The notes beneath the pieces are model-generated. The model saw only the letters and a list, made by a program, of their open reading frames with translations, did not search any database and was not told where the DNA came from. DNA of 64,000 bases from NCBI RefSeq assembly GCF_900109735.1, contig NZ_FOAS01000003.1, positions 62,001 through 126,000 of the forward strand, read 5' to 3'. Made by a program: the position numbers and the translations under genes. Positions 16,227-29,273 of this stretch are shown piece by piece. The DNA is from Atopomonas hussainii. GTDB lineage: Bacteria; Pseudomonadota; Gammaproteobacteria; Pseudomonadales; Pseudomonadaceae. Each line of letters begins with the position of its first letter. Positions within the stretch are counted from its first letter, which is position 1.

Positions 16227-16553
16227 ATGAAAAACAAACATATCTACTTTGCGCTGTTCATTGCCATGACTCTCGGCACAGCCGCCAACGCTGAGACGCC
16301 TCTTGGCAAAGAGCTGTATAGCGAGCACTGCAGCAAATGTCACGGTGACAACGGCAAAGCGCGCACCCTGCGTGGCTGGCTGTTCTTCGCGCAGAACCTG
16401 AGTAAAGCCAGTTGGCAAAGCCGCGAGTCCGACGACGAACTGGCCGCAGCCATTCGCCGCGGCCCCGGTGCGATGCCGGCCTACGAGGGCACACTCACGG
16501 ATGCTGAGATAGACCAGCTGGTGGCGCATATTCGCACCCTCAAGCAGCCCTAA
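16227..16553 (+). CDS. Small exported class I cytochrome c
   Basis: A 108-residue c-type cytochrome. The signal peptide ends near TAANAE, a haem-binding CSKCH follows about 25 residues into the mature protein, and an axial methionine candidate is in GPGAMPAYEG. It would be a soluble periplasmic electron carrier. The start is ATG 16227, four bases after the lipoprotein stop, so the two genes are likely cotranscribed; the upstream in-frame start at 16188 lies inside the lipoprotein gene and lacks a signal sequence. It ends before a strong bidirectional terminator shared with hemE. The redox partner is not evident from the neighbourhood. Confidence 0.85.
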   Translation: MKNKHIYFALFIAMTLGTAANAETPLGKELYSEHCSKCHGDNGKARTLRGWLFFAQNLSKASWQSRESDDELAAAIRRGPGAMPAYEGTLTDAEIDQLVAHIRTLKQP

Positions 16554-16566
16554 GCGTGCTGCACCA

Positions 16567-16598
16567 ACAACAAGGGCCGCAACTGCGGCCCTTGTTGT
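16567..16598. terminator. Bidirectional terminator between cytochrome c and hemE
   Basis: A perfect 15-base inverted repeat (16567-16581 with 16584-16598, core GGGCCGCA/TGCGGCCC) ends in T-rich bases on both strands. It lies between converging genes. Confidence 0.85.
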
Positions 16599-16618
16599 TT
16601 CTAAGCAGGTGGTGCTGC

Positions 16619-17683
16619 TTAGTGATACTGCGCCGACAGCTCGTGCACGGCCTCGAAGAAAGCTTTGGCGTGCTCGGGGTTAACCTCGGGGGTGATGCCG
16701 TGGCCGAGGTTGAACACGTGGCCGCTGCCGGTGCCGTAGGCGGCCAAAATGCGCCCGACTTCGGCGCGAATCGCCGCTGGGCTGGCGTACAGCACGCTGG
16801 GGTCCATGTTGCCTTGCAGGGCGACTTTGTGACCCACGCGCTGACGGGCGCTGGCGATGTCGCAGGTCCAGTCGAGGCCCAAGGCTTCGGCGCCGCTGTC
16901 GGCCATAGATTCCAGCCATAAGCCGCCGCCTTTGGTGAACAGAATCACCGGCACCTGACGGCCTTCGTGCTCGCGGATCAGGCCGTTAACAATCTTCTGC
17001 ATATAGGCCAGTGAGAACTCTTGGTACGCAGCGGCTGACAGCGAGCCGCCCCATGAGTCAAAAATCTGCACCGCTTGCGCGCCGGCCTTGATCTGCCCGT
17101 TTAAGTAAGCGGTGACCGACTGCGCGAGCTTATCCAGCAACTGGTGCATGGCTTGCGGGTTGCTGTAGAGCATGGCCTTGGACTTGCGGAAGTCTTTGCT
17201 CGAGCCGCCTTCCACCATGTAGGTCGCCAGCGTCCACGGGCTGCCGGAGAAGCCGATCAGCGGCACGCGGCCGTTCAGCTCGCGGCGGATGGTGCGCACG
17301 GCATCCATCACATAGCCCAAGTCTTTTTCCGCATCGGGGATCGGCAGCGCGTCGATGGCTTCTGGGGTATCGACCACCTTTTTAAAACGCGGGCCTTCGC
17401 CGGTTTCGAAGTACAGGCCTAAGCCCATCGCATCCGGCACAGTGAGGATGTCTGAGAACAGAATTGCCGCGTCGATTTGCGGGTAACGCTCCAGCGGCTG
17501 CAAAGTAACTTCGCAAGCCAGCTCGGCGTTTTTGCACAGGCTCATAAAGTCGCCGGCTTTGGCGCGGGTAGCGCGGTATTCCGGCAGGTAGCGGCCCGCT
17601 TGGCGCATCATCCATACCGGCGTGACGTCCACGGGTTGCTTGAGCAGCGCACGCAGGAAACGGTCGTTTTTCAGTTCAGACAT
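16619..17683 (-). CDS. hemE: Uroporphyrinogen decarboxylase
   Basis: A 354-residue enzyme of haem synthesis that removes four carboxyl groups from uroporphyrinogen III to give coproporphyrinogen III in the cytoplasm. The N-terminal signature [16 protein letters not shown] (residues 22-37) and the glycine-rich [16 protein letters not shown] block are intact. Full length for the family. It follows gltD on the same strand, with a terminator (17730-17757) between, so it probably has its own promoter in the short gap. The order gltB-gltD-hemE is standard in Pseudomonas. Confidence 0.97.
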   Translation of the reverse strand: MSELKNDRFLRALLKQPVDVTPVWMMRQAGRYLPEYRATRAKAGDFMSLCKNAELACEVTLQPLERYPQIDAAILFSDILTVPDAMGLGLYFETGEGPRFKKVVDTPEAIDALPIPDAEKDLGYVMDAVRTIRRELNGRVPLIGFSGSPWTLATYMVEGGSSKDFRKSKAMLYSNPQAMHQLLDKLAQSVTAYLNGQIKAGAQAVQIFDSWGGSLSAAAYQEFSLAYMQKIVNGLIREHEGRQVPVILFTKGGGLWLESMADSGAEALGLDWTCDIASARQRVGHKVALQGNMDPSVLYASPAAIRAEVGRILAAYGTGSGHVFNLGHGITPEVNPEHAKAFFEAVHELSAQYH

Positions 17684-17729
17684 ACATCACCCCAAATTCA
17701 GTTGCGCGCATTGTCGCAAAGGCAAAAAC

Positions 17730-17757
17730 AAAAGGCACGGTGAGTGCCGTGCCTTTT
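17730..17757 (-). terminator. Rho-independent terminator after gltD
   Basis: An 11-base stem (17730-17740 with 17747-17757) with a six-base loop. On the minus strand it is followed by a T-rich run, so it ends gltBD transcription before hemE. Confidence 0.85.
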
Positions 17758-17796
17758 GCTAAGCGGTTGATCTAGCGCAAGCGCCAATCAGCTCGA

Positions 17797-19227
<1,431 letters not shown>

Positions 19228-19276
19228 TTATTGCAGCGGCACGCTTAGCGGCACACCGCAAGACTTTCACGGTAGC

Positions 19277-19302
19277 CGGCAAGCCTGCGAACAGGCTTGC
19301 CG
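19277..19302 (-). other. Intercistronic hairpin between gltB and gltD
   Basis: A perfect 11-base inverted repeat (19277-19287 with 19292-19302) with a CGAA loop and no run of T after it. It may protect or process the gltB message rather than stop transcription; this is inference. Confidence 0.6.
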
Positions 19303-19313
19303 TGCGGGGCTTG

Positions 19314-22300
19314 TTATTGCGGGTTAGCGCGGGTCGAAGACAGCAACGACGCCAAGTTGGCCGCTTTCGGTTTGACCAGCCAGAACTTACGGATGTAGTC
19401 ATCCAAGTTCTCCAGCAGGTTGGTGCCCCAAGCACTGCCAGTTTCGGTCACGTACTCGGCAATCACTTCTTGCAGATGGCTGCGGTAGGCTTCCATCGCT
19501 TCGCTGCTGATGCGGGTGATTTCCACCAACTCGTGGTTCACGCGGTCAACGAAGCTATTGTCTTCGTCGAGCACATACGCGAAGCCACCGGTCATACCCG
19601 CACCGAAGTTGTAGCCGGTACGGCCCAGCACGCAGATCATGCCGCCGGTCATGTATTCGCAGCAGTGGTCGCCAGCGCCTTCGATAACCGCATGCGCACC
19701 CGAGTTACGCACCGCGAAACGCTCACCGGCAGTACCGGCAGCGAACAAGGTGCCACCGGTGGCACCGTACAAGCAGGTATTACCGATAATGGCGCTTTCT
19801 TGGCTGGCAAACGGGCTGCCTTTGGGCGGTGCAATCACCAGCTTACCGCCAGTCATGCCTTTGCCCACGTAGTCGTTGGCATCGCCTTCGAGGTACAAGT
19901 TCAGGCCGCCGGCGTTCCACACGCCGAAGCTCTGCCCGGCGGTGCCGTTAAAGCGGAAGGTAATCGGCGCATCGACCATGCCTTGGTTGCCGTGGGCCTT
20001 GGCGATTTCGCCCGACACCCGCGCACCAATCGAACGGTCGCAGTTACACACATCCAGCTCATAGGTGCCGCCCGCCTTGTTGGCGATGGCATCTTTGGCC
20101 AGTTCAACCATGCGCTCAGCCAGCTCGCCCTTGTCGAACGGCGCGTTGCGCTCGCTCAGGCAGAACTGCGGCTTATCGGCCGGAATCAGGTCGTTAGCCA
20201 GCAGCGGCGACAGGTCGAGGTTGTTCTGCTTGCCAGTGCTGCCCGGCAGCACTTCCAACAGATCAGTCCGGCCGATCAGCTCTTCCAAGCTGCGCACGCC
20301 AAGCTTGGCCAGCCACTCGCGGGTTTCCATCGCCACGTAGGTGAAGAAGTTCATCACCATTTCTACGGTGCCGATGTAGTGGTCGCGACGCAGACGCTCG
20401 TTCTGGGTAGCCACACCGGTAGCGCAGTTGTTCAGGTGACAAATACGCAGGTACTTACAGCCCAGTGCGATCATCGGCGCGGTGCCGAAGCCGAAGCTTT
20501 CTGCGCCCAAGATAGCCGCTTTGACCACGTCGAGGCCGGTCTTCAGGCCGCCGTCAGTCTGTACCCGCACCTTGCCACGCAGGTCGTTGGCACGTAGCGC
20601 TTGGTGCGCTTCAGACAGACCCAGCTCCCACGGGCTACCGGCGTACTTGATGGAGGTCAGCGGCGAAGCGCCGGTACCACCGTCGTAACCGGAGATGGTG
20701 ATCAGGTCGGCATAGGCCTTGGCCACACCAGCGGCGATGGTGCCCACGCCCGCTTCAGCTACCAGCTTGACCGACACTTGTGCGGCAGGGTTGACCTGCT
20801 TGAGGTCGAAAATCAGCTGCGCCAAGTCTTCGATCGAGTAAATGTCGTGGTGCGGCGGCGGGGAAATCAGCGTCACCCCCGGCACTGCGTAACGCAGGCG
20901 AGCAATCAGCGGATTCACCTTACCACCGGGCAGCTGGCCGCCTTCGCCGGGCTTAGCGCCCTGCGCGACTTTAATCTGGATCACTTCGGCGTTGACCAGA
21001 TATTCCGGCGTCACACCAAAGCGGCCCGAGGCCACCTGCTTAATTTTTGAGGTTTTCATGGTGCCGTAACGCACCGGATCTTCGCCACCCTCACCGGAGT
21101 TAGAGCGCGCGCCCAAGCGGTTCATCGCCTCGGCGATGGCTTCGTGCGCCTCGGGCGACAAGGCGCCCAGTGAAATACCGGCCGAGTCAAAGCGCTTGAA
21201 GATGGCTTCCAGCGGCTCGATGTCGTCCAGCGACAGCGGTGCGTCAGCCAACTTGACCTTAAACATGTCACGCAGCGACGACACCGGACGGCTGTTCACC
21301 AGCTCGGCGTACTCTTGATACTTCTCGTAGGAGTCCTGCTGTACCGCCGCTTGCAGGGTGTTCACCACATCCGGGTTGTAGGCATGGTATTCGCCACCGT
21401 GGACGAACTTCAGCAGGCCACCCTGTTGGATCGGCTTACGCGCTGCCCAAGCTTCGCCAGCCAGCAGCTTTTGCTCGGCTTCTAAGTCTTCGAAGCGGGC
21501 GCCCTGAATACGGCTGGCCACACCACGGAAGCACAACTCGGTGACATCTTTCGACAGACCCACGGCTTCAAACAGCTGCGCACCACGGTAAGACGCCACA
21601 GTGGAGATACCCATCTTCGACAGGATCTTCATCAGGCCCTTAGCGATGCCTTTGCGGTAATACTTGAAGATTTCATGGCTATCGCCCAGCACTTCGCCGC
21701 TGCGTACCAAGTCTTCCAGCACTTCGTAAGCCAAGTACGGGTACACCGCCGAGGCACCGAAGCCCAGCAGCACGGCATAGTGGTGCGGGTCGCGCGCCGT
21801 GGCGGTTTCTACCAAGATGTTGCAGTCGCAACGCAGGCCTTTTTCCACCAAACGGTGGTGCACCGCACCGGTAGCCAAGGCGGCATGCACCGGCAGCTTG
21901 CCCGGAGCGATATTGCGATCCGACAGCACCAGCAGCACTTTACCAGCACGCACGGCTTCTTCGGCTTGATCGGCGATATTTTCAATCGCGGCTTTCAGGC
22001 CCAGCGCTTCGTCGTAGTTGAGGTCGATACGCTGATGGCTGAAGGCTTCATCCTGCAGTTCGAGGATCGACGCCCACTTGGCCGGAGAAATAACCGGCGA
22101 GGTGAGAATCGCGCGCTTCGCGTGATCAACGGTTTCATCGAAGATGTTGCGCTCGGCACCCAAACAGGTTTCCAGCGACATCACGATGGATTCGCGCAGC
22201 GGGTCGATCGGCGGGTTGGTCACCTGGGCGAACTGCTGGCGGAAGTAGTCGTACACCGAGCGCACACGCTGACTGAGCACCGCCATTGGCGTGTCGTCGC

Positions 22301-23759
22301 CCATCGAGCCCACGGCCTCTTGGCCTTGCTCGGCCATCGGGCGCAGTACTTGGTCACGCTCTTCGAAGGTGACCTGGAACATCTTCATGTACTGCTTGAG
22401 CTGCTCTTGGTCGTAGCTGGCGCTGCCGTGATCTTCGTCCAAGTTGGCACGAATACGCAGCGCGCTCTGACGCAGCCACTGCTTATACGGATGGCGCGAC
22501 TTCAAGCGGTCATCGATATCTTTGGTGTGCAGCACTTGGCCGGTCTGGGTATCCACCGCCAGAATCTGCCCTGGGCCCACGCGGCCTTTGGCCAGTACGT
22601 CTTCGGGCTGGTAACTCCACACGCCGATTTCCGAGGCCAAGGTGATGTAACCGTTCTTGGTGGTCACCCAACGCGCCGGACGCAAGCCGTTACGGTCAAG
22701 CAAGCACGCCGCGTAGCGACCGTCGGTCAGTACCACACCGGCAGGGCCATCCCACGGCTCCATGTGCATGGAGTTGTATTCGTAGAAGGCGCGCAGCTCG
22801 GCGTCCATGGTGTCGACGTTCTGCCAAGCCGGCGGAATGATCATGCGTACGCCACGGAACAGGTCGATGCCACCGGTAACCATCAGCTCGAGCATGTTGT
22901 CCATGCTTGAGGAGTCAGAGCCCACGCGGTTAACCAGCGGGCCGAGCTCTTCCAGATCCGGAATCATCTCATTGGCAAACTTAGTGCGACGCGCCTGCGC
23001 CCAGTTACGGTTGCCAGTGATGGTGTTGATTTCACCGTTGTGCGCCAAGAAGCGGAACGGCTGAGCCAGCGGCCACTTGGGCAAGGTGTTGGTCGAGAAG
23101 CGCTGGTGGAACACGCAGATAGCGGTTTTCAGGCGCTCGTCGCTTAAGTCCGGATAAAACGCGGCGAGGTCCGCCGGCATCATCAGGCCCTTATAAATGA
23201 TGGTCTTGTGCGAGAAGCTACAAATGTAGTGATCGCTGTCTTCGGCGTTAGCCACCGAAGAACGACGGCGCGCGCTAAACAGCTTGACCGCGAATTGCTG
23301 GTCGTCCAGCCCTTCACCGCCAATAAACACTTGTTCAATTTGCGGCAGACGTGCCAAGGCCAGCTCACCGAGCACGCTGGTGTCGATCGGCACTTGGCGC
23401 CAGCCGATCAGCTTAAGGCCAGCGGCCTCGATCTCGCGATTCATGTTGGCACGCGCGGCTTCTGCTTTGGCGGCGTCTTGGTTAAAGAACACCATGCCTA
23501 CGGCGTACTGCGCCGGCAGATCACATGCAAAGGCTTCCTTAGCCGTCGCGCGGAGGAATTCGTCCGGCTTCTGGATCAACAGACCGCAACCGTCACCCGT
23601 CTTGCCGTCAGCGTTGATGCCGCCACGGTGGGTCATGCAGGTCAGCGCTTCAATGGCTGTCTGCAACAGGTGGTGACTGGGCTGGCCCTGCATATGGGCG
23701 ATCAGACCAAATCCGCAGTTATCCTTGAACTCACCAGGATGATACAAACCTGCTTTCAT
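19314..23759 (-). CDS. gltB: Glutamate synthase large subunit
   Basis: A 1481-residue alpha subunit. The N-terminal glutaminase nucleophile is Cys15 in [10 protein letters not shown], exposed after removal of a short propeptide. The central FMN-binding synthase domain includes [13 protein letters not shown] and YDGGTGASP, with the 3Fe-4S cysteines in [15 protein letters not shown]. The C-terminal GXGXG beta-helix repeats are present ([21 protein letters not shown]). It works with GltD in ammonium assimilation. The start has AGGTGAG just upstream. Its length and domains are those of the ordinary bacterial enzyme. Confidence 0.98.
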   Translation of the reverse strand: MKAGLYHPGEFKDNCGFGLIAHMQGQPSHHLLQTAIEALTCMTHRGGINADGKTGDGCGLLIQKPDEFLRATAKEAFACDLPAQYAVGMVFFNQDAAKAEAARANMNREIEAAGLKLIGWRQVPIDTSVLGELALARLPQIEQVFIGGEGLDDQQFAVKLFSARRRSSVANAEDSDHYICSFSHKTIIYKGLMMPADLAAFYPDLSDERLKTAICVFHQRFSTNTLPKWPLAQPFRFLAHNGEINTITGNRNWAQARRTKFANEMIPDLEELGPLVNRVGSDSSSMDNMLELMVTGGIDLFRGVRMIIPPAWQNVDTMDAELRAFYEYNSMHMEPWDGPAGVVLTDGRYAACLLDRNGLRPARWVTTKNGYITLASEIGVWSYQPEDVLAKGRVGPGQILAVDTQTGQVLHTKDIDDRLKSRHPYKQWLRQSALRIRANLDEDHGSASYDQEQLKQYMKMFQVTFEERDQVLRPMAEQGQEAVGSMGDDTPMAVLSQRVRSVYDYFRQQFAQVTNPPIDPLRESIVMSLETCLGAERNIFDETVDHAKRAILTSPVISPAKWASILELQDEAFSHQRIDLNYDEALGLKAAIENIADQAEEAVRAGKVLLVLSDRNIAPGKLPVHAALATGAVHHRLVEKGLRCDCNILVETATARDPHHYAVLLGFGASAVYPYLAYEVLEDLVRSGEVLGDSHEIFKYYRKGIAKGLMKILSKMGISTVASYRGAQLFEAVGLSKDVTELCFRGVASRIQGARFEDLEAEQKLLAGEAWAARKPIQQGGLLKFVHGGEYHAYNPDVVNTLQAAVQQDSYEKYQEYAELVNSRPVSSLRDMFKVKLADAPLSLDDIEPLEAIFKRFDSAGISLGALSPEAHEAIAEAMNRLGARSNSGEGGEDPVRYGTMKTSKIKQVASGRFGVTPEYLVNAEVIQIKVAQGAKPGEGGQLPGGKVNPLIARLRYAVPGVTLISPPPHHDIYSIEDLAQLIFDLKQVNPAAQVSVKLVAEAGVGTIAAGVAKAYADLITISGYDGGTGASPLTSIKYAGSPWELGLSEAHQALRANDLRGKVRVQTDGGLKTGLDVVKAAILGAESFGFGTAPMIALGCKYLRICHLNNCATGVATQNERLRRDHYIGTVEMVMNFFTYVAMETREWLAKLGVRSLEELIGRTDLLEVLPGSTGKQNNLDLSPLLANDLIPADKPQFCLSERNAPFDKGELAERMVELAKDAIANKAGGTYELDVCNCDRSIGARVSGEIAKAHGNQGMVDAPITFRFNGTAGQSFGVWNAGGLNLYLEGDANDYVGKGMTGGKLVIAPPKGSPFASQESAIIGNTCLYGATGGTLFAAGTAGERFAVRNSGAHAVIEGAGDHCCEYMTGGMICVLGRTGYNFGAGMTGGFAYVLDEDNSFVDRVNHELVEITRISSEAMEAYRSHLQEVIAEYVTETGSAWGTNLLENLDDYIRKFWLVKPKAANLASLLSSTRANPQ

Positions 23760-23995
23760 AGACCCTCACCTGGAAAACCTTTAAAAATCAAATACTTGCC
23801 ACAAAATTTTGGGCGCAAAAAGCCCTACACAAGGGCAAAAGGGAGGTCATTGTACACACCACCCTACGCCCCCACAAATTTTCGTGACACCTGAGTTAAA
23901 GCCAATGTCGCGATTACGAATGGCTTGCAACCGGCCCGCATGTTAATGACCCGCCGGTCAACACTGCGCACGCCTTGCGCGGCGCAGCTATGGCG

Positions 23996-25549
23996 TCAGC
24001 GCGACGCGCGGATTTCGCGCTGAATATCCGCAAAACGCTTTGGCCAAGGCTTATTACGCTGATACTGCGCAGGCAACTTAGCCACAGCCTGCTTGGCCTC
24101 CAGCGCCGTAGCAAACTGGCCGTAGGTGACGACAAACATAGGTTTGCCCGACACCAACTTGCGATAAAAACGGAACTGCGCCCCTTCCTTGGCGACCACC
24201 GCCTTAGCGGCTACAGCCGATGATAACGCCGACACTTGCAACGCATACTGACCACCCGCCTGAGCGGCGTACCAACCCTCATGCCCCTCTCCGGCAACTG
24301 CTGACACTGAAGCAGTCACAGGCGCAGGCTTAGCGACGGGCGTAGCAACCGGCTTAGCCGGCTCTTGAGCCTTAGGCGCCGGCTCGACAACTGGCTTTGC
24401 CGCCACCACAGGCGCAGCGACTGGTGCCGCACTTGGCTCAACAACCACAGGCGCCGGCTCTGGCGCGGAAGCCGCCTCAGCCGGAGCAGGTGTAGCGCTG
24501 CGCTCAATGGGCTGCGTCGGCACCGGTAACGGTAATGGCTGCGCAACCCCGTCGAACTGTACTTGCGGCTCTTGCTGAGCAGGCTCACTGACTTCAGCAA
24601 GGGTCGGCTCAGGATTGGCCGCAACAGGCTCAACTGTCGCCTCAACCACAGGTGTGACTGGCGGCAGCGTCAACTCAGACGACTGCGTAGCAACCACATC
24701 ATCGCCACTCTTGCCCTGCATAAACCACGCAGCACCAACCCCCAAAGCAATCACCGCCACCATAGCGAGGTGCTTAATCGGAAAGCGCGCCTTGCGCCCG
24801 GCTTCAGGAGCATCCTGGCCATCCTGCATGGCATCAATAGCCGCTTCTCGCGCCACTTGATTGATCAAGCCAGGCCAGCCGCCAGACTCTTCGTGAATGT
24901 GCTCCAGCTGCTCTTCGCTGAAGATATCCAAGTCAGCTCCCGCCGCTTTCAAGCGCTGAGCTAAATACTCGCAAGTATCTTCATATTCATAAGGCGCAAG
25001 GGTGATGGGGTGGAAACGCTCCTGATCGCCAGCTAAGCGCTCTAAGCGCGCGGCCAAAGCTGCGGTGCCAAACAAAAACACATGCGGTCGCGCCTGCCCT
25101 TGACCATCTGCCAAGGTGAACAACAACGGCAACAGCTCATCCGGAAGGTCATCGGCCTCATCCACCAACAGGTAGAGCTCCTGTCCGGTTAAAGCCAACT
25201 GCTCAATTTGCTCAAACACTTCCTCAAGATCACTGGAAGCGCCCCCGAGCCCCTGCGCAATACCCATCAATACGTCGCGCGAAGCCATTAGGCCGCGCCC
25301 ACTTAACACAACGCATTTGACCGAATCTTTATTTGCGCTACCGGCCAAGGCCTTGCGCAGCAAGGTTTTCCCGCTCCCTTCAGGGCCGCTTACCAGCAGC
25401 ATCAGCTGACTGTAGCGCGCCAAGTGATGCAACTGACTCAAAACCGTTTTGCGCTGCGCCGGGAAAAACTTCATCCCCGGCACACGAGCCGCAAAGGGGT
25501 CATGAGCAAAGCCGTAATGGTCTAAGAAAGCATCATCCGCATGCAGCAT
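23996..25549 (-). CDS. DamX-like inner-membrane protein with AAA ATPase and SPOR domains
   Basis: A 517-residue protein in three parts. An N-terminal AAA/ExeA-like ATPase carries GPEGSGKT (Walker A) and LYLLVDEAD (Walker B). One membrane helix follows near residues 265-280 (LAMVAVIALGVGAAWFM). After it come a long Pro/Ala/Val-rich periplasmic linker and a C-terminal SPOR domain (YALQVSALSSAVAAKAVV to the end), which binds denuded peptidoglycan at the septum. The place after aroK-aroB matches damX. I use ATG 25549, because family members start at MxxLHAD; GTG codons at 25558 and 25552 are alternatives. A role in cell division is known for DamX; the ATPase function is not. Confidence 0.82.
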   Translation of the reverse strand: MLHADDAFLDHYGFAHDPFAARVPGMKFFPAQRKTVLSQLHHLARYSQLMLLVSGPEGSGKTLLRKALAGSANKDSVKCVVLSGRGLMASRDVLMGIAQGLGGASSDLEEVFEQIEQLALTGQELYLLVDEADDLPDELLPLLFTLADGQGQARPHVFLFGTAALAARLERLAGDQERFHPITLAPYEYEDTCEYLAQRLKAAGADLDIFSEEQLEHIHEESGGWPGLINQVAREAAIDAMQDGQDAPEAGRKARFPIKHLAMVAVIALGVGAAWFMQGKSGDDVVATQSSELTLPPVTPVVEATVEPVAANPEPTLAEVSEPAQQEPQVQFDGVAQPLPLPVPTQPIERSATPAPAEAASAPEPAPVVVEPSAAPVAAPVVAAKPVVEPAPKAQEPAKPVATPVAKPAPVTASVSAVAGEGHEGWYAAQAGGQYALQVSALSSAVAAKAVVAKEGAQFRFYRKLVSGKPMFVVTYGQFATALEAKQAVAKLPAQYQRNKPWPKRFADIQREIRASR

Positions 25550-25558
25550 CACTAACAC

Positions 25559-26650
25559 TCAAGCAACGAAAAGGGGGTAACGCGCCTGCAAGGTAGCCTG
25601 CAGGGCTTCACGAGAAAAATCAGCGGTCACACAAGCCTCACCGAGGCCTTTCAACAGAATCAGGCGCAATTGACCATCGAGAACCTTTTTATCCACCGCC
25701 ATGTGCTGGATAAAGGCCTGCGCAGTCATGCCCGCAGGCGGCGCGACCGGCAACTTAGCCCGCTCAAGCAGGGCGCAACCGCGACGCACGACACTTTCGT
25801 CAATCCAACCGAGACGGTGCGATAACTCCAGCGCCATCACTGTGCCCGCCGCTACAGCTTCACCGTGCAGCCAAGTGCCGTAACCTTGCTCGGTCTCAAT
25901 GGCGTGCCCGAAGGTGTGGCCCAAATTGAGAATCGCGCGAATTCCGCCTTCGCGCTCATCCTGTGCCACCACATCCGCCTTCGCTGCACAGGAGCGCTCA
26001 ATCGCCTCCGTGAGCGCCGCCGCATCTAATGCCAACAAGCGTTCTAGATTTGCTTCAAGCCAGACAAAAAAGTCTTGATCACAAATCAAGCCATACTTAA
26101 TCACTTCCGCCAAACCGGCGGACAACTCGCGCGCGGGCAAAGTATTTAGGCTTGCGGTATCGATAATCACGGCGTCGGGCTGATAAAAGGCCCCCACCAT
26201 ATTTTTTCCCAATGGATGATTGATACCGGTCTTACCGCCCACCGACGAATCTACCTGCGATAGCAAGGTTGTCGGCACCTGAATAAAATGCACGCCTCGC
26301 TGATAGCACGCAGCCGCAAAACCCGTCATATCGCCGATAACACCACCGCCCAAGGCAATCAGAGTGGTTTTTCGGTCGTGACGACACTCCAGCAGGCGAT
26401 CAAAAATCAGATTAAGGGTTTGCCAATTTTTGAACTGCTCACCATCAGGGAGCACCACGCTATCAACCTGATAGCCGCTCAATGCTGCCTCTAGGCGAGC
26501 AAGGTATAGCGGAGCAACCGTTTCGTTGGTTACAACTGCAACCTGGCGCCCTTTGATATGCGCCTGAAACAGCTCTGCCTGATCCAGTAGTCCCTCACCA
26601 ATGTAGATCGGGTAACTACGCTCAGCTAAATCAACCTTGAGTGTCGCCAT
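25559..26650 (-). CDS. aroB: 3-dehydroquinate synthase
   Basis: A 363-residue shikimate-pathway enzyme that converts DAHP to 3-dehydroquinate using NAD and a metal ion. [13 protein letters not shown] and the nucleotide-binding [14 protein letters not shown] are intact, as are the metal-ligand regions ([12 protein letters not shown] and [12 protein letters not shown]). It lies 36 bases after aroK and immediately before the DamX-like gene, whose start is ten bases beyond the stop. Full length. Confidence 0.97.
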   Translation of the reverse strand: MATLKVDLAERSYPIYIGEGLLDQAELFQAHIKGRQVAVVTNETVAPLYLARLEAALSGYQVDSVVLPDGEQFKNWQTLNLIFDRLLECRHDRKTTLIALGGGVIGDMTGFAAACYQRGVHFIQVPTTLLSQVDSSVGGKTGINHPLGKNMVGAFYQPDAVIIDTASLNTLPARELSAGLAEVIKYGLICDQDFFVWLEANLERLLALDAAALTEAIERSCAAKADVVAQDEREGGIRAILNLGHTFGHAIETEQGYGTWLHGEAVAAGTVMALELSHRLGWIDESVVRRGCALLERAKLPVAPPAGMTAQAFIQHMAVDKKVLDGQLRLILLKGLGEACVTADFSREALQATLQARYPLFVA

Positions 26651-26686
26651 ACCATCCTCGCGCTCAGAAGGCGCTAGGATAACCTG

Positions 26687-27202
26687 TCAGGCAGGGTTGC
26701 GGGAGTCGAGCTGCGCGAGGATTTCCTGAACCACCATCCGCGGCGGACGCTCATCGGTCTCCACCACGATATCGGCAACTTCTCGATACAGCGGATCACG
26801 CACCGCCATCAACTGGCGAAGTACAGCGGCAGGATCTTCCGTTTGCAACAAAGGCCGATTGCGATCTCGCGCCGTGCGCACAATCTGCTGCTCTACAGAG
26901 GCGAACAAGTAGACCACAACGGCACCACGCTTAAGCGCCGCACGATTAGCCTCGCGCATAACCGCACCGCCACCGGTTGCCAGTAGCTGGTTATCGTCAA
27001 GCAGTAACTCTTCGATAACCGCCTGCTCACGATCACGAAAGCCCTGCTCGCCTTCAACGTCAAAAATCCACGGGATATCCGCCCCTGTGCGCTCCTCAAT
27101 TTCTTTATCGGAGTCAATAAAGGGCAAACGCAGCTCTTTAGCAAGAAGACGCCCGATGGTGCTTTTGCCAGCACCCATCGGGCCTACGAGGACTAAGTTC
27201 AC
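26687..27202 (-). CDS. aroK: Shikimate kinase
   Basis: A 171-residue P-loop kinase that phosphorylates shikimate with ATP. Walker A is GPMGAGKST (residues 7-15), the shikimate-binding [13 protein letters not shown] follows, and then GGGAV and the lid region RDRNRPLL. It starts with GTG at 27202, seven bases after the pilQ stop, with no strong ribosome-binding site visible, so translation is probably coupled to pilQ. It links the pilus operon to aroB, the usual pseudomonad order. Confidence 0.95.
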   Translation of the reverse strand: MNLVLVGPMGAGKSTIGRLLAKELRLPFIDSDKEIEERTGADIPWIFDVEGEQGFRDREQAVIEELLLDDNQLLATGGGAVMREANRAALKRGAVVVYLFASVEQQIVRTARDRNRPLLQTEDPAAVLRQLMAVRDPLYREVADIVVETDERPPRMVVQEILAQLDSRNPA

Positions 27203-27208
27203 GAACGA

Positions 27209-29245
27209 TCAGTTCTTAAGGGCAACGCCTTGGCTGTTCAGGATGCGCGGAGTTAAGAAAATCAGCAACTCCGTTTTACTATCCTCGATCAAGTCTCGCT
27301 TAAAGAGCCGTCCAACCACCGGAAGATCGCCAAGGAATGGAATTTTATCGACCGTTTTAGTCTGAGTATTTGTAAACACCCCACCAATTACAGCAGTTTC
27401 GCCGTCATTTACCAAAACCTTAGCGGTTACCTCGTTCGTATTGATCGGGGGAACACCACCAACAGAGCGAGAAAAATCCGGCGAGTCCTTATTGACCTTA
27501 ACATCCATAATCACTCGGCTATCTGGCGTAATTTGCGGAGTGACCTCTAAGGAAAGCGCCGCCTCTTTAAATGAGGTTGTTGTTGCACCGCTTGAGCTAG
27601 CCTCCTGAAAAGGAATTTCTGTACCCTTCAGGATTTTCGCCGTCTCTTTATCCGAAGTAACCACCTTAGGCTGCGACACGACTTCTCCATTGCCGGTCTT
27701 CTCCATCGCAGACAACTCAAGATCCAGCAAAGTATTGTCCGTTATAAAGCCAATATTTATACCCGAGGTGCGACCAGGTGCGCCTAGATTAACGAAGCTA
27801 CCCGCCTGAAACTCCAGAGGATCTGTGCCCTTTTCCAGACTATTCGTACCACCCACCACAAAATTATTATCAGCCCGACTAATGCCACGCCACTCAACAC
27901 CGAGCTGACGATTATAATCAACATTCGCCTCAACAATACGCGCCTCAATCATTACCTGCCGCACAGGTATATCGAGCTGAGCAACGATACGACGCAATTC
28001 TTCCATCCGCTCACGAGTATAGTGAGCAATCAAGCTGTTTGATCGATCATCACAAATAATCGACCCACGCATATCCTTTTGCTCGCCAGCCTCAGTGAAC
28101 TCATCAAAGAGTTTGGCCAAATCACAAGCTTTAGCATAGTTAACCTGAAGAACCTCTCTAACAATTGGAGAAAGCTCGGCTAACTGACGCTGAGTCTCCA
28201 ATTCCTGCCTTTCACGTGCGGCAATCTCATCAGCTGGAGCTACAAGCAAAACATTGCCGACCTTCCGCTGATCAAGGCCTTTCGTTTTCAGGACAAGATC
28301 AAGCGCTTGGTCCCATGGGACATTTTGGAGACGTAGAGTGATGCTGCCCTGAACAGTATCACTAGCCACCAAGTTCAAGTCAGTAAAATCAGCAATCAGC
28401 TGCAAAACAGATCGAACATCAATATCCTGGAAGTTCAGCGATAACTTCTCGCCAGTGTAAGCGAACTTATCAGAGTTGCGCTTTTCAGACTCTTCGCGAG
28501 TCAAAGGCTTTACACTAACGGTAAGCTTATTATCAGTCTGATAAGCCAAATAATCATAGAAACCCGTTGGCTCAATAATCACCGTCGATTTATCAGATGC
28601 GCCGCGTGCGTAGACATACTGAACTGGAGTAGCAAAATCTTTCACGTCCAGGCGGACGCGCAACGCTTCCGGCAGTTGCGTCTTGGGAAACTCAAGACGA
28701 ATCTTACCGCCAACATCTTGAATATCAGGAGCGATGGAGGGATCCGACAGCTCAATAACAACACTGCCCTCACCATTTTCACCGCGCTGAAAGTCTAGAT
28801 TTTTAATGCTTGGAACGCCTGCTGGCGCAACAACCACCGGCTTCACAGGAGCTACCACCGCTTTCTCGCCAGCGCCAACAACCACAATCACGCTGCTCCC
28901 TTCTGCACGAGCAGAGTACGGCGTGAGCGTAGTCATATTAATGATCATCCGGGTGCGATCTGCTGCCTCCACAAAGGTAACGCTACGGGCATTCCCCATG
29001 CCCAACTCTCGCACCTTAACGCCCAGCTTATTCTTTACCCCCGGCAGATCCAAAGCGATACGCGCAGGCTGCTCAATGGTATATCCACGAGGAATATCTA
29101 CCGGGCTATCAAAGCCCATGCGTAACTCCATGCGATCACCCGGCAAGGTAACCACATCTAAGGTTTTTAAATCCGCCGCATTAACCGCCGAAGAGATCAG
29201 CCCAAGCGCAGCAAGAAGGGCAAAGCCATTACTTATAATTTTCAT
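27209..29245 (-). CDS. pilQ: Type IV pilus secretin
   Basis: A 678-residue outer-membrane secretin through which the pilus leaves the cell. After the signal peptide (ends near SAVNAA) come an AMIN domain that binds peptidoglycan, a second beta domain (about residues 145-240), an STN/N0 domain (KLSLNFQDIDVRSVLQLIADFTDLN), an N1/NolW domain and the C-terminal secretin barrel (VTPQITPDSRVIMDVKV and KTELLIFLTPRI). It ends the pilMNOPQ operon and is followed by aroK after six bases. Full length. Confidence 0.96.
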   Translation of the reverse strand: MKIISNGFALLAALGLISSAVNAADLKTLDVVTLPGDRMELRMGFDSPVDIPRGYTIEQPARIALDLPGVKNKLGVKVRELGMGNARSVTFVEAADRTRMIINMTTLTPYSARAEGSSVIVVVGAGEKAVVAPVKPVVVAPAGVPSIKNLDFQRGENGEGSVVIELSDPSIAPDIQDVGGKIRLEFPKTQLPEALRVRLDVKDFATPVQYVYARGASDKSTVIIEPTGFYDYLAYQTDNKLTVSVKPLTREESEKRNSDKFAYTGEKLSLNFQDIDVRSVLQLIADFTDLNLVASDTVQGSITLRLQNVPWDQALDLVLKTKGLDQRKVGNVLLVAPADEIAARERQELETQRQLAELSPIVREVLQVNYAKACDLAKLFDEFTEAGEQKDMRGSIICDDRSNSLIAHYTRERMEELRRIVAQLDIPVRQVMIEARIVEANVDYNRQLGVEWRGISRADNNFVVGGTNSLEKGTDPLEFQAGSFVNLGAPGRTSGINIGFITDNTLLDLELSAMEKTGNGEVVSQPKVVTSDKETAKILKGTEIPFQEASSSGATTTSFKEAALSLEVTPQITPDSRVIMDVKVNKDSPDFSRSVGGVPPINTNEVTAKVLVNDGETAVIGGVFTNTQTKTVDKIPFLGDLPVVGRLFKRDLIEDSKTELLIFLTPRILNSQGVALKN

Positions 29246-29273
29246 TTCATTAATCCCACTAGCTGTCTTTTCT

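Noticed and set aside
19302-22910. Long open frames on the plus strand opposite gltB
   Set aside because: They are antisense to a complete glutamate synthase gene, have no family pattern or ribosome site, and arise from codon bias in a GC-rich gene.
23821-23836. Possible attenuator GCCC/GGGC plus T5 in the gltB leader
   Set aside because: The stem is only four or five base pairs and unlikely to stop transcription.
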